This document shows, piece by piece, positions 16,704 through 26,267 of a DNA stretch of 64,000 nucleotides. A program made the translations under genes and the position numbers. The notes under the pieces are model-generated. The model did no database searches. It saw only the letters and a list, made by a program, of their open reading frames with translations, and was not told the origin of the DNA. Numbering within the stretch: position 1 is the stretch's first letter; every line of letters begins with the position of its first letter. The stretch comes from Sulfurimonas sp. HSL3-7 (lineage in GTDB: Bacteria; Campylobacterota; Campylobacteria; Campylobacterales; Sulfurimonadaceae), in contig NZ_CP147919.1 of assembly GCF_039645985.1 (NCBI RefSeq), forward strand, positions 2,542,001-2,606,000. Direction: 5' to 3'.

Positions 16704-17261
16704 ATGCCAACACCTGTAGACCAAGAGATCAAACTTGATCCGAAACGTTATATTGTCAGCAAGACAGACGCCAAGGGAATCATTGAGTACGGCAACGACT
16801 ACTTTGTTGAGATAAGCGGCTACAAAGAGAGTGAATTGATAGGCAAGCCCCATAACATTGTACGTCACCCGGACATGCCGAAAGTGGCCTTCAAACTGAT
16901 GTGGGAACATATCTCAAAAGGCGACAATTTTGTGGCTATCGTGAAAAACATGGCCAAAGACGGGCGCTACTATTGGGTATTTACCGAGTTTGAACCCAAA
17001 GTCGATGCGCTCACCAACGAAATAACAGGCTATACGGCATTCCGTAAGGCTGCGCCGAAAAAAGCCGTCGATACCATTGCCCCCATCTATAAGAAACTTC
17101 TCGAGATCGAAGAGGAAGGAGGCGTAGAGGCATCCGAAAAGCACTTCAAAGGCCTCTTTGAAGAGAAGGGAATGACCTATGACGAGTTCGTTAATGACCT
17201 TGTCGGCAACAAAGGCCTTTTCAAGGCCTTCTTTTCCGCGATGAAAAAACTTTTCTCGTAA
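16704..17261 (+). CDS. PAS-domain protein of the Aer/CetB type
   Basis: 185 aa. A PAS_3-like domain covers about residues 15-110, including YIVSKTDAKGIIEYGN, GKPHNIVRHPDMPK and DGRYYWVFTEFEP. The NIVRHPDMP signature is typical of Aer and CetB, where the PAS domain binds FAD and reports redox state to a partner chemoreceptor. No HAMP or MCP signalling domain follows; the C-terminal 75 residues are helical and charged. AGGAAG lies 3-8 nt before the ATG. The neighbouring CZB protein supports a taxis-related role. Confidence 0.8.
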   Translation: MPTPVDQEIKLDPKRYIVSKTDAKGIIEYGNDYFVEISGYKESELIGKPHNIVRHPDMPKVAFKLMWEHISKGDNFVAIVKNMAKDGRYYWVFTEFEPKVDALTNEITGYTAFRKAAPKKAVDTIAPIYKKLLEIEEEGGVEASEKHFKGLFEEKGMTYDEFVNDLVGNKGLFKAFFSAMKKLFS

Positions 17262-17319
17262 ACTTCCCGACGGCCTTTACGGGCTAAAACTTCTACCGCT
17301 CTTTTACAGCAGCCTTTTC

Positions 17320-17562
17320 CTACAGGCGGGCTTCAAAATAGTCCGTCATATGCTCAAGCGTATCCACCTGGGCATAATCGGTTTCGGGGACATCCACCCC
17401 AAGCTTTTCATTCAATGCCGTCAGCACTTTCAAAAAATCGAACGAGTCGATCTCCAGCGAGCGCTGCAGGTTTGCACTCGGCTCGATCTCCTCTTCCTCG
17501 ATATCCGGAGCGACCATCACTATCTGTTCAATAATCGTCTGTTTGATCTCTTCTTTCGTCAT
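17320..17562 (-). CDS. acyl carrier protein-like protein, last gene of the PDH operon
   Basis: 80 aa. An acidic four-helix carrier with EIDSFDFLKVL, where the Ser would carry 4'-phosphopantetheine. The usual DSLD is DSFDF here, so it is not the housekeeping AcpP. A strong AAGGA box precedes the ATG. It lies 83 nt downstream of the E2 gene in the same direction. A dedicated octanoyl or acyl donor for lipoylation of the E2, or for the AMP-forming synthetase upstream, is plausible but not shown. Confidence 0.8.
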   Translation of the reverse strand: MTKEEIKQTIIEQIVMVAPDIEEEEIEPSANLQRSLEIDSFDFLKVLTALNEKLGVDVPETDYAQVDTLEHMTDYFEARL

Positions 17563-17645
17563 AAAAATTCCTTCTGATAAATTCTCTTCGTCTCAAAAAA
17601 GCGTCCCGATACAGTTGACGCTGCGGCAGGCGAAACAACGCCGTT

Positions 17646-18827
17646 TCAGAGCAGCTCCTGCGGGTTTTGCAGAAAATGGTCCAGCCGCTCCAGAAAGAGT
17701 GCGCCCGTTCTGCCGTCGGTCGCACGGTGATCGCCGGCTATCGTCGCCTGCATCACCTTGCGCACGCTCAGCGCATCGCCCTCCGCCCATGGTGCGTCGA
17801 TAATGCGGCCCAGCCCGACTATGGCCACCTGCGGCGGGTAGATGACGCCGTAGACACGCTCAACGCCGAGATCACCCAGGTTGGTGATGGTAACGGTCTG
17901 CTGCGTCATCTCGCTGCCGCGCAGTCTGCCGCTGCGGGTACGGGTGATCAGGTCGTCGAGCGAATGCATCGTCTCGTCAAGGTTCATCGTCTCTGCACTG
18001 AGCAGTGCCGGGGTGATGAGCCCTCCCTTGCGAAGCGCTATGGCGATACCCGGATTGACCGTTTTGCTTATGCTGTGGCGCTCCTCCTGCCAGAATCCGT
18101 TGAGTTCGGGCACTGCCTCCAGGGCTTTGACGACGGCGCGTATCAGCAGCGCAGCCGGCAAAATACGCTCTTTTATGCTCCGTTTGGCATTCAGTGCTGC
18201 GAGCCACGCCAGTGCCGGCGTCATATTGACCGAAGTAGAGAGGTAGTAGTGGGGGATCTCCGCATTGGAGCGGCTCATCGCCCTGGCAATGGCCTGACGC
18301 ATCCCGTCGGCCTCGGGGGCTTTGGCCGCCGTTTCGGCCGCAGCCTCCACCGCATCGAGCTGTATCCCTCTGTCCGATCCGGCTGCGAGCGCCGCCAGGT
18401 CGACACCCAGTTCCCGGGCCTTTCGCCGTGCCGCCGGCGAAGCTTTGACGCGCTCTGCAGGCTCTGCTGCGGGGCGCTCTTCTTCCTGAGGTTCCGGCTT
18501 GAGAGGCTCCTCTTTTGAAGGCGGCTCGGGCTGCGGCGGAACTTTTTCGGGTTCTGCCGCAGCTTCGGCAACCGCCTCTTCCCTGCCTTCACCCTCCGAA
18601 GCGATCAGGGCCAGCGGCGTCCCTACGGCGCACTCGGTCTCCTCTTCGACAAGGATCTTCTCCACGACGCCCGTTTCGAAGACCTCGATCTCGATCACCC
18701 CTTTGCTGGTCTCCACCTCGGCGATCACCTGCCCCTTCGTCACATGATCGCCCTCTTTGACCTTCCACTCCATCAGTACGGCCGACTCCATGTCGGCGCC
18801 GAGACTCGGCATCTTGAATTCGCTCAT
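17646..18827 (-). CDS. pdhC: dihydrolipoamide acyltransferase (E2) of the pyruvate dehydrogenase complex
   Basis: 393 aa. The N-terminal lipoyl domain spans about residues 2-75, with the lipoylated Lys in [13 protein letters not shown] Glu/Pro-rich linker follows, then an E3/E1-binding peripheral domain ([17 protein letters not shown]) and the catalytic core ending [16 protein letters not shown], which carries the HxxxDG active site. One lipoyl domain only. E2 transfers the acetyl group from lipoamide to CoA. The start overlaps the E1-beta stop by 4 nt. Confidence 0.88.
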   Translation of the reverse strand: MSEFKMPSLGADMESAVLMEWKVKEGDHVTKGQVIAEVETSKGVIEIEVFETGVVEKILVEEETECAVGTPLALIASEGEGREEAVAEAAAEPEKVPPQPEPPSKEEPLKPEPQEEERPAAEPAERVKASPAARRKARELGVDLAALAAGSDRGIQLDAVEAAAETAAKAPEADGMRQAIARAMSRSNAEIPHYYLSTSVNMTPALAWLAALNAKRSIKERILPAALLIRAVVKALEAVPELNGFWQEERHSISKTVNPGIAIALRKGGLITPALLSAETMNLDETMHSLDDLITRTRSGRLRGSEMTQQTVTITNLGDLGVERVYGVIYPPQVAIVGLGRIIDAPWAEGDALSVRKVMQATIAGDHRATDGRTGALFLERLDHFLQNPQELL

Positions 18828-19807
18828 ATCGCCTCCATCAACCGGCGCGCCATCGCGACGATCTTGTCGGGCTGCGGAATAACCGCATCTTCGAGATGCT
18901 TGGCGTAAGGGATCGGTACTTCCATGCTGCAGACCCTTCCCATCGGGGCGTCCAGCTCAAAGAAAGCCTGCTCGTTGATACGCGCCATGATCTCGGCGGA
19001 GATGCTGCCCGACTTCCACCCTTCGTCGACGACCATCACCCTATGCGTTTTTCTCAGCGAGGCCATGATGGCCGCATCGTCAAGCGGCCGCAGCGAGCGC
19101 AGGTCGATCACTTCGGCCTCGATCCCCTCTTTCGAGAGCGTTTCGGCAGCCTCCAGCGCCTTGAAGAGGTTGATGCCGTAGGCCAGGATCGTCAGATCCT
19201 TCCCCTCCCGGTGCACCAACGCTTTGCCGATTGGCAGCGGCGCTGCCGCTGTGTCGAGCTCCCCCTTGGCATTGTAGAGCAGCGCATTCTCGAAGATCAG
19301 CACCGGGTCCGGGTCGGCCAACGCCAGGCCGATCATGTCGCGGGCGTCCTGCACCGTCGCGGGGGTCAGCACTTTGAGCCCCGGAATATGGGCAAACCAC
19401 CCCTCCAGAGAGTGCGAATGCTGGGCGGCGAGCTGCTTGCCGCCGCCGGTCGCCATACGGATGACAAGCGGGACGTTGAACTGGCCGCCCGACATGTGCA
19501 GCAGGGTCGCGGCGTTGTTCATGATCTGGTCAAGCGCCAGCAGACTGAAGTTCACGGTCATGATCTCCACGATGGGGCGCATGCCGTTGAGAGCGGCCCC
19601 GACCCCCGCACCGGTAAAGGCCGATTCGCTCAGCGGCGTGTCGATGATGCGCTGAGGGCCGAACTGCTCCTGCAGCCCCATACTGACGGCGTAACAGCCG
19701 CCGTAACGGCCGACGTCCTCGCCCATCATAAAGACCCGTTCATCCTTTTCCATCGCCTCGCTGATCCCCAGGCGTACCGCTTCGCGGTAGGTCATCTTCT
19801 CGCTCAT
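18824..19807 (-). CDS. pdhB: pyruvate dehydrogenase E1 component, beta subunit
   Basis: 327 aa. Transketolase central and C-terminal domains: [54 protein letters not shown] and [15 protein letters not shown] are typical of PdhB/AcoB/BkdB. With the alpha subunit it forms the thiamine-dependent heterotetramer that decarboxylates the 2-oxoacid. Overlaps its neighbours by 4 nt on both sides. Confidence 0.88.
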   Translation of the reverse strand: MSEKMTYREAVRLGISEAMEKDERVFMMGEDVGRYGGCYAVSMGLQEQFGPQRIIDTPLSESAFTGAGVGAALNGMRPIVEIMTVNFSLLALDQIMNNAATLLHMSGGQFNVPLVIRMATGGGKQLAAQHSHSLEGWFAHIPGLKVLTPATVQDARDMIGLALADPDPVLIFENALLYNAKGELDTAAAPLPIGKALVHREGKDLTILAYGINLFKALEAAETLSKEGIEAEVIDLRSLRPLDDAAIMASLRKTHRVMVVDEGWKSGSISAEIMARINEQAFFELDAPMGRVCSMEVPIPYAKHLEDAVIPQPDKIVAMARRLMEAI

Positions 19808-20778
19808 TGTGCCGCCTCCTCTGAATAGACGAATTTTTCAAGATCACTGAGAGATTCAAGTGTCCCGTTCTCCGCAAATGCGACCGCCTCGTCGACGATT
19901 GCCGAGACCTCCTCTTCGAGTTCATCCGCATTGAGCTGCGCCCAGAGCCCCGCCGTTTCGGCCCGCATTTTCAAAACAGCCAAAGGGTCTTTCTGCTTCC
20001 ACTCCGCCACCTCCGTCTTTTCGCGGTAGAGCTCCGCATCGAACATCGAGTGGGCGCGGAAACGGTAGGTGAGGCACTCCAGAAAAAGCGGCCTTTTTGC
20101 GGCCCGTACCTCGGCGATTGCCTCTTCGGCAGCTTCGGCCACCGCCACAACATCCATGCCGTCGACCTGCCTTGAGACAATCTTGTAGGCCGCCGCCTTG
20201 TTGGCAAGGTTTGTCTCCGATTCGGTCAACTCCAGTGCGGTGCCCATCGCGTAGCGGTTGTTTTCGCAGACGAAGAGCACCGGCAGCTGCCAGAGGGCAG
20301 CAAGGTTCATCGATTCGTGGAACGCCCCTTCGGCCACGGCGCCGTCGCCGAAAAAAGCGACCGTCACGCGGTCGCGTTTCATCATCTTGTCCGCAAGCGC
20401 CATACCGATAGCCAGCGGCAGACCGCCGCCGACAATGGCACTGCCGCCGTAAAAGCGTGTTTCGGCGTCAAAAAGGTGCATGGAGCCGCCCCGCCCGCGG
20501 GAACACCCCTCAACCTTTCCGTACATCTCGGCCATGATGCGCTTTGCCGGGATGCCGCGGGCAAGGGCATGGCCGTGCTCGCGGTAGGTAGAGAGCACCG
20601 AATCGTCCGCCCCCAATGCCTGCATGACCCCCGTCGCTATCGCCTCTTCGCCGATATAGAGATGCAGAAAGCCGCGGATCTTCTGATTGCTGTAGAGCTC
20701 CACGCACTTCTCTTCAAAGCGCCGGATCAGCAGCATCTGGCGGTAAAATTCCCTGGCCAGGGTGATGTCCAATTCCAT
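19804..20778 (-). CDS. pdhA: pyruvate dehydrogenase E1 component, alpha subunit
   Basis: 324 aa. The thiamine-diphosphate motif starts [15 protein letters not shown] and ends [42 protein letters not shown] and the phosphorylation-loop-like [16 protein letters not shown] are all typical of PDH E1-alpha. The last motif favours pyruvate over acetoin as substrate, though an acetoin or branched-chain role is not excluded. First gene of the pdhA-B-C-acp run and preceded by the 84-bp repeat array. A GAGGAGTC box lies just before the ATG. Confidence 0.87.
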   Translation of the reverse strand: MELDITLAREFYRQMLLIRRFEEKCVELYSNQKIRGFLHLYIGEEAIATGVMQALGADDSVLSTYREHGHALARGIPAKRIMAEMYGKVEGCSRGRGGSMHLFDAETRFYGGSAIVGGGLPLAIGMALADKMMKRDRVTVAFFGDGAVAEGAFHESMNLAALWQLPVLFVCENNRYAMGTALELTESETNLANKAAAYKIVSRQVDGMDVVAVAEAAEEAIAEVRAAKRPLFLECLTYRFRAHSMFDAELYREKTEVAEWKQKDPLAVLKMRAETAGLWAQLNADELEEEVSAIVDEAVAFAENGTLESLSDLEKFVYSEEAAQ

Positions 20779-20800
20779 GTCTGACTCCTCTTTTTATATT

Positions 20801-21090
20801 AATCTCACAGTCTCTGAACAAGTCCAGAGACTGTTCAGTCACTAAAGCTTTGCCTGTCGGCAAGAGGTGCTGTTAGCACCGATCAATCTCACAGTCTCTG
20901 AACAAGTCCAGAGACTGTTCAGTCACTAAAGCTTTGCCTGTCGGCAAGAGGTGCTGTTGGCACCGATCAATCTCACAGTCTCTGAACAAGTCCAGAGACT
21001 GTTCAGTCACTAAAGCTTTGCCTGTCGGCAAGAGGTGCTGTTGGCACCGATCAATCTCACAGTCTCTGAAACTTTGCCTCTCGGTAAAAG
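20801..21090. repeat. 84-bp tandem repeat array (3 full copies plus a decayed copy)
   Basis: Copies begin at 20801, 20885, 20969 and 21053, each with AATCTCACAGTCTCTG. The three full units are nearly identical; one visible difference is TGTTAGCACC against TGTTGGCACC. Each unit holds three hairpins: a perfect 9-bp stem CAGTCTCTG / CAGAGACTG, TTGCC / GGCAA, and GGTGC / GCACC. The fourth copy is degenerate and runs into the end of acs. There are no variable spacers. It fills the whole gap between acs and pdhA and would be transcribed with them if they form one operon. Confidence 0.9.
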
Positions 21091-21097
21091 GCGCCGT

Positions 21098-22849
21098 CTA
21101 CGCCTCCAGTGTCGAGGTGTCGCCCTCGGGCAGTCCCATCTCCCGGGCCTTCAGCAGCCTGCGCATGATCTTGCCGCTTCGGGTCTTGGGGAGGTTCTCC
21201 GTGAACTCCAGCTCCTTGGGCGCCACGGCCGCACCCAGTCGCTTGCGGGCAAAACCGATCAGTTCGCGTTTGAGCTCCTCGCCCGCCTCAAAGCCGCTTT
21301 TGAGTGATACAAAGGCCTTGACCAGCTGCCCGATCAGCGGGTCGGGCTTGCCGATGACGCCCGCTTCCGCCACCGCGGGGTGCTCCATCAAAGCGCTTTC
21401 GACCTCGAAAGGGCCCACCATGTGACCGGAGGTCTTGATGATGTCATCCGCGCGGCCGACGAACCAGAAATAGCCGTCTTCGTCTCTGTAGGCGAGGTCG
21501 CCCGAGAGGTACCATCCTCCGGCAAAACTTTTCCTGTACTTCTCTTCGTTGTGGAGGTAGCCGCGGAACATCGAGGGCCAGCCGGGCCGGAGAGCAAGGT
21601 CTCCCTCTTTGCGGGGCTCGGTGACCTCCGTGACGCTGCCGTCGTCGTTTTGATGCACGATCCCCGCTTCGATGCCCGGCAGAGGCCTGCCCATCGAGCC
21701 GGGCCGCACCGTCTGCGAGATCAGGTTGGCGATCATGATCGCGCCCGTCTCCGTCTGCCACCAGTTGTCGTGTATGGGCATCTTCAGCTTCTCTACGCCC
21801 CAGAGCACCGCTTCGGGATTGAGCGGTTCGCCGACGCTCTGTACCAGGCGCAGGGCGGAGAGGTCATACGCCTCCGTCGGCTCGTTGTCGATGCGCATCA
21901 GGCGCCGTATCGCTGTCGGAGCGGTGTACCAGACGCTCACCTTCTCCTCCTGCAAAATACCGTACCACCGCTCGGCATTGAACTCCGCCTCGTCGACGAT
22001 GTTGGTGACACCGTGGACCCAGGGCGCGATGATGCCGTAGGAGGTACCGGTGACCCAGCCGGGATCGGCGGTACACCAGTAGTTGTCATCCCTGTGCAGA
22101 TCAAGGACATAGGCCCCGCTCAGCCAGTGGGCGTAGACGGCCTTATGCACATGCACCACCCCTTTGGGCATCCCGGTGGTGCCGCTGGTAAAATGGAGTA
22201 CGGACATATCTTCGGGGTCGGTCGGCTCTATCTCGAAAGTGTCGGAGGCCTGCGCCATCAGCCGCGGAAGCGAGCGGACCCGATCGCTCTCGTCCTCCTC
22301 GGCATCGATCAGCAGGACATGCCGGAGCTCGGGAAGCTGCGCCAGAAGGGGACGCACCTTTTTGTCAAAAAGTCTTTTCGTCGTCAGCAGCGCCCGGGCA
22401 TCGCCGCGCTGCATGCGCTGCAGGATGGGTTCGGGACCGAACTGCGAAAAGAGGGGACAGATGACACTGCGGTTTTTGAGGATGCCGATGGCGCCGATAT
22501 AGAGTTCGGGCAGCCGCGTGGAGAGGGTGAAGATGCGCTCCCCTTTTGAAAATCCCAGGGTTTTGAGCACGTTGGCGAACCGGGCACTCTCGCTTTTCAT
22601 CTGCGCAAAGGTGAACGCCCTTTTTTCGCCGCTCTCGCCCAGCCAGAGCAGCGCGGTCTTCTCTGCCAGCGGGCCGTCAGCATGGCGGTCGATCGCTTCA
22701 TGGGCGATGTTGAGCCCGCCGGAGGGAAGGCCGTCAAATTCCTGGCCCACCTCTTCCCAGCTGAAGCGCCCGTAGGCCGCTTCATAGTCCGTCAGGTTCG
22801 GGGTGACCTTAAAATCCTCACTCTTTTTTTCGATCCACTTCTCTTCCAT
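21098..22849 (-). CDS. acsA: acetyl-CoA synthetase / AMP-forming acyl-CoA ligase
   Basis: 583 aa. Adenylate-forming enzyme: the P-loop-like [24 protein letters not shown] (A5), [32 protein letters not shown] read as motifs A7-A8 in pieces, and the catalytic Lys in [10 protein letters not shown]. Closest in style to Bacillus-type AcsA. It makes acetyl-CoA (or another short acyl-CoA) from the acid, ATP and CoA; the Lys in KTRSGK is the usual target of acetylation control. The start at 22849 has AAAAGG 7 nt upstream; 18 extra codons are open upstream. It is transcribed toward pdhABC, so acetate and pyruvate routes to acetyl-CoA sit side by side. Confidence 0.85.
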   Translation of the reverse strand: MEEKWIEKKSEDFKVTPNLTDYEAAYGRFSWEEVGQEFDGLPSGGLNIAHEAIDRHADGPLAEKTALLWLGESGEKRAFTFAQMKSESARFANVLKTLGFSKGERIFTLSTRLPELYIGAIGILKNRSVICPLFSQFGPEPILQRMQRGDARALLTTKRLFDKKVRPLLAQLPELRHVLLIDAEEDESDRVRSLPRLMAQASDTFEIEPTDPEDMSVLHFTSGTTGMPKGVVHVHKAVYAHWLSGAYVLDLHRDDNYWCTADPGWVTGTSYGIIAPWVHGVTNIVDEAEFNAERWYGILQEEKVSVWYTAPTAIRRLMRIDNEPTEAYDLSALRLVQSVGEPLNPEAVLWGVEKLKMPIHDNWWQTETGAIMIANLISQTVRPGSMGRPLPGIEAGIVHQNDDGSVTEVTEPRKEGDLALRPGWPSMFRGYLHNEEKYRKSFAGGWYLSGDLAYRDEDGYFWFVGRADDIIKTSGHMVGPFEVESALMEHPAVAEAGVIGKPDPLIGQLVKAFVSLKSGFEAGEELKRELIGFARKRLGAAVAPKELEFTENLPKTRSGKIMRRLLKAREMGLPEGDTSTLEA

Positions 22850-22955
22850 TTCCCATCCTTTTACAAAGTATGTTTCAGGTTCGACACGCGTATAAACCAT
22901 CATAAGATAAAGTATATTTTAGATTGCTTATGAAACAATGACCCAAAGGGTAAAT

Positions 22956-23750
22956 ATGATCACAGCAAAAAGATGGCGGCTCATCGAGAGCGGAGAGGGT
23001 TCCGCCGCATGGAACATGGCGGTCGACGAAGCGCTTCTGGAGAGTTTCAAAGAGGGTGACATGCCCATTCTCCGTCTCTACGGATGGGAACCCGCCCTCA
23101 CGCTCGGCCGCTTTTCCGGTGCCGGCAGAAGCGTCGACCTTGAAAGTACTGAAGCCCAGGGAATTGCCTGCGTACGCCGCATCAGCGGCGGCGGCATCCT
23201 GGTCCACGGCGGCGACCTCTCCTACTCGCTGATCCTTCCGCGCAACCTTCTGAGGCACAGAGGGGTAAAGGAGAGCTACCGCTACCTCTGCGGATTTCTC
23301 GTCAATCTTTACGAGAAACTGGGGCAGAAGGCCTCTTTTGCGCAGGAGCTTCAGCTCGAGAGGGAAAGCACCAATGTCTGTTTGGCAGGCAATGAGCCCT
23401 ATGACCTTCTGATCGGCGGCAGAAAGATGGGCGGCAACGCCCAGCGCCACACCTCCGGGGCGCTCTTTCAGCACGGCACCATTCCCATCTCGCTGGATGA
23501 GGAGCGTTTCGGCCCGCTTTTCCTGGAGGAGTCGGGGCTCTCAACTGCGGCAACGCTGGAGAGGCTCGGTATCGAAGTGAGCATCGATGCGCTCTCAGAA
23601 CTGCTCAAGGAGAGCTTCTGCGAAAGCTTCGGGGTCCGTTTCGTCAGCGGCGCCCTGAGGGTGTCGGAAGCGCAGCGTGCCGGAGAGCTTCTGGCGCAGA
23701 AATACAGCCAAGAGAGGTGGAATCTCCATGCAGAACACGATCAGACGTAA
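22956..23750 (+). CDS. lipoate/octanoate transferase family protein (LipM- or LplA-like)
   Basis: 264 aa of the BPL/LplA/LipB fold: RRISGGGILVHGGDLSYS (substrate loop) and LIGGRKMGGNAQRH with the conserved Lys. A Cys sits in TNVCLAGNEPYDLLIGG, where LipM octanoyltransferases have their catalytic Cys and ATP-dependent LplA enzymes do not. That favours transfer of octanoate from an acyl carrier protein, with LipA (next gene) then inserting sulfur. The ATG at 22956 has AAAGGG 5 nt upstream. Divergent from acs/pdh, and overlaps lipA by 23 nt. Confidence 0.8.
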   Translation: MITAKRWRLIESGEGSAAWNMAVDEALLESFKEGDMPILRLYGWEPALTLGRFSGAGRSVDLESTEAQGIACVRRISGGGILVHGGDLSYSLILPRNLLRHRGVKESYRYLCGFLVNLYEKLGQKASFAQELQLERESTNVCLAGNEPYDLLIGGRKMGGNAQRHTSGALFQHGTIPISLDEERFGPLFLEESGLSTAATLERLGIEVSIDALSELLKESFCESFGVRFVSGALRVSEAQRAGELLAQKYSQERWNLHAEHDQT

Positions 23751-24600
23751 ACCGGAGTGGCTTCGCAAGAAGATCACCCCGAGTTCCCACAAAGCGATGG
23801 AGGCCCTGATGGGCGAACGGCATCTCCACACGGTCTGCGAGGAGGCGATCTGCCCCAATATCAGCGAATGTTTCCGCCAGAAGGTGGCGACCTTCATGAT
23901 TTTGGGCGCCCTCTGCACCCGCGCCTGCACCTTCTGTGCCGTCAGCAAGGGAAGACCCGCGGCGCCCGATGCGCAGGAGCCCGAAAATGTGGCGCAGGCG
24001 GTCCGGCGGCTCGGGCTCAGGCACGTGGTGATCACCAGCGTGACCCGCGACGACCTGAATGACGGCGGTGCCGCCCACTTCTGCGAGACGGTGCGCGCGG
24101 TCAAGGCCCTTGACGAAAGCATCGTTGTGGAGCTGCTGATCCCCGACCTCAAAGAGAACCAAGCCGCGCTCGAAGCCGTCGCCCGAAGCGGCGCCGAGAT
24201 CATCGGCCACAACGTGGAGACGGTGCCGCGCCTCTACCACGTGCGCAAAGGGGCCGACTACGAACGCTCGCTGCGGGTACTGAAGATGCTTTCCGATACC
24301 AACCCCGCCGTCGCGACAAAGAGCGGCATCATGCTCGGTTTGGGCGAACGCGAAGAGGAGGTGCTCGCCCTGATGCGGGATCTTCTGGATGTCGGCTGCC
24401 GGTATCTGAGCATCGGCCAGTACCTTGCCCCCGCTAGCGGGTATGCCGAAGTGGTGGAGTACCTGCCGCCGGAGCGGTTCGAGTTTTTCCGCAGCGCCGG
24501 CATGGAGATGGGCTTTGACTACATCAAGAGCTCACCCTATACCCGCAGCAGCTACATGGCGCACGAGTATCGCAAGCGCAGTGACAACAAGGAGGCCTGA
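23728..24600 (+). CDS. lipA: lipoyl synthase
   Basis: 290 aa radical-SAM enzyme. It has both iron-sulfur cluster motifs of LipA: CEEAICPNISEC (CX4CX5C, auxiliary cluster) and CTRACTFC (CX3CX2C, SAM cluster). It also has HNVETVPRLY and the C-terminal RSSYMA, whose Ser ligates the auxiliary cluster. It inserts two sulfurs into protein-bound octanoyl chains, here presumably on the E2 encoded on the other side of the divergent promoter. The start at 23728 follows a GAGGTGG box. Confidence 0.94.
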   Translation: MQNTIRRKPEWLRKKITPSSHKAMEALMGERHLHTVCEEAICPNISECFRQKVATFMILGALCTRACTFCAVSKGRPAAPDAQEPENVAQAVRRLGLRHVVITSVTRDDLNDGGAAHFCETVRAVKALDESIVVELLIPDLKENQAALEAVARSGAEIIGHNVETVPRLYHVRKGADYERSLRVLKMLSDTNPAVATKSGIMLGLGEREEEVLALMRDLLDVGCRYLSIGQYLAPASGYAEVVEYLPPERFEFFRSAGMEMGFDYIKSSPYTRSSYMAHEYRKRSDNKEA

Positions 24601-24602
24601 AG

Positions 24603-25949
24603 ATGAAAAGCTATAACACGGTGGTGATCGGCGGCGGTCCCGGCGGCTACGAGGCGGCGATCGGGCTCGCCAAAGCGGGCGTCGAGACCCTGCTGATCGA
24701 GAAGAGCAAAGCGCGCCTCGGCGGCACCTGCCTTAACGAGGGGTGCACCCCCGCGAAGAACTACATAGAGAGCGCCGGCTGCGCGCTGCGGGTCTCCCAT
24801 TTCAGGGAGAACGGCCTCGGCCTGGAGTACACTGGGCTCGACCTCGGCAAGCTCAGGGAGCGGACCTTTGAACTGGTCGACGAGCTCCGCTCCGGGGTCT
24901 CATGGCTGCTCGACCAGGCCGGCGTGGAGCTGCTCTACGGCACGGCCCTCTTCAAAGACGCCCACACCCTCGAGGTCGACGGCGAGACGATCGCTTTCGA
25001 AAAGTGCATCATCGCGACGGGCTCGCAGCTGCGGCAGGTGGCGCAGCTGCCGATCGACGGCGAGCGTATCATCTCCAGCAGGGAGGTGTTCGAGCTGACG
25101 AAACTGCCGGCCTCGCTCGCCATCGTCGGCGGCGGCCCCATCGGCTGCGAGTTTGCGAACTTCTTTGCCGCCTTCGGCGTCGACGTGACGCTGATCTCCC
25201 GGGGGAAGCGTCTCCTCTCCGGCGAAGACGAGGAGCTCTCCAAAGTGCTGCTGCGCGCTTTCAAGAAGCGCGGTATCCGTGTCATCACCGCATCGACCGT
25301 ACAGCAAGCCGAGGTGAGCGGAGACGGCGTAGAAGTGACTCTTGAAGGCGAGAGCCGGGAGACAATCGCCTGCGAAACGGTGCTCTGCGCCGCCGGCCGC
25401 ACGCCCAACACAAGAGAGCTTTCGCTTGAGAAGGCGGGCGTGGAACTGGGCCCGAAAGGGTTCGTCGAGGTCAACGCCGCGTTCCGGACCAGCCAGCCGC
25501 ACATCTACGCGCTCGGCGACTGTATCAACACCCCCGCCTACGCCCACACCGCCTACGCCGAAGCGAGGATCGCGGCCCGCAACATCGCCGCCGGGAAGAC
25601 GCTGGCCAACACCGCCCTCTCCCCCTCCGCCATCTTCACCCATCCGGCCGTCGCGAGCTGCGGCCTCAAAGAGAGCGAGGCCCAGGCGAAAGGGGTCGCC
25701 GTGGAGGTCAGGAAGGCCTACTTCAAGGCCAACGCCAGGGCGAAGATACTCGGCGACGATGCGGGCTTCGCCAAGATCGTCGTCTCGGCCGAGAGCGGCG
25801 TGATCCTCGGCGCCTCGGTCATCGGGGCGGAGGCGACGGAGATCATCCATGAGCTGCTGCTGGCCGTCGAGCAGAAAATGACGGCCGACGAACTCAAAAC
25901 GATGATCCATGCCCATCCGACGGTTTCGGAGATCATCAGCTTTCTGTAG
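24603..25949 (+). CDS. lpdA: dihydrolipoamide dehydrogenase (E3)
   Basis: 448 aa. FAD site VIGGGPGGYEAA, redox-active disulfide GGTCLNEGCTPAK, NAD site IVGGGPIGCEFANF, second FAD motif IYALGDC, and the C-terminal dimer-interface HAHPTVSE with the catalytic His-Glu pair. It reoxidises the E2 lipoamide with NAD+. There is no N-terminal lipoyl domain. It begins 2 nt after lipA and ends the plus-strand lipoylation/E3 operon. Confidence 0.92.
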   Translation: MKSYNTVVIGGGPGGYEAAIGLAKAGVETLLIEKSKARLGGTCLNEGCTPAKNYIESAGCALRVSHFRENGLGLEYTGLDLGKLRERTFELVDELRSGVSWLLDQAGVELLYGTALFKDAHTLEVDGETIAFEKCIIATGSQLRQVAQLPIDGERIISSREVFELTKLPASLAIVGGGPIGCEFANFFAAFGVDVTLISRGKRLLSGEDEELSKVLLRAFKKRGIRVITASTVQQAEVSGDGVEVTLEGESRETIACETVLCAAGRTPNTRELSLEKAGVELGPKGFVEVNAAFRTSQPHIYALGDCINTPAYAHTAYAEARIAARNIAAGKTLANTALSPSAIFTHPAVASCGLKESEAQAKGVAVEVRKAYFKANARAKILGDDAGFAKIVVSAESGVILGASVIGAEATEIIHELLLAVEQKMTADELKTMIHAHPTVSEIISFL

Positions 25950-26030
25950 AGCCGAAAAGGGCTTTTAAGCTTCCCTGCTCTATGATAAACAGTAGGCATC
26001 GGCCTATAGACCAAAAAAAGAGGTACAACA

Positions 26031-26165
26031 ATGAAAAAGAAAAAAGTAAAAAAGATCGTTAAAAAAGAGCTCAAGAACCTGCTCAAAAAAGAGCTTAGAC
26101 AGCAGATCAAAAAAGATGTAAAGTCCTACAAAAAAAAGGAGAAAGCGGAAAAAAAGGGCTCCTAG
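26031..26165 (+). CDS. lysine-rich small protein, 44 aa
   Basis: Begins MKKKKVKKIVKKELKNLLKK and continues in the same style; about 20 of 44 residues are Lys, with regularly spaced Leu/Ile/Val that would form an amphipathic helix. AGAGG lies 7 nt before the ATG, and a hairpin terminator follows 37 nt after the stop, so a dedicated transcript is likely. It could bind nucleic acid or acidic membrane surfaces. No family recognised. Confidence 0.6.
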   Translation: MKKKKVKKIVKKELKNLLKKELRQQIKKDVKSYKKKEKAEKKGS

Positions 26166-26202
26166 TAGAGATGGAGCTCTACAAAAATCTCTATAAACTC
26201 CA

Positions 26203-26228
26203 TACAGGGCTGTAAACCCTGTACTTTT
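26203..26228 (+). terminator. intrinsic terminator
   Basis: Stem TACAGGG (26203-26209) with CCCTGTA (26217-26223), 7-nt loop, followed by CTTTT. It closes the Lys-rich small gene. Confidence 0.65.
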
Positions 26229-26267
26229 GACACCCTTCCAATCTCCTCCCGAACCGCCACGCAAAGA

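Noticed and set aside
20801-21090. Tandem repeats considered as a CRISPR array
   Set aside because: The 84-bp units abut with no variable spacers, and no cas genes are in the window.
19804-25949. The E1-E2-E3 genes as an acetoin dehydrogenase operon
   Set aside because: No acoX, acoK or other acetoin genes are present, and E1-alpha has the TYRFRAHSM segment typical of PDH. Not fully excluded.
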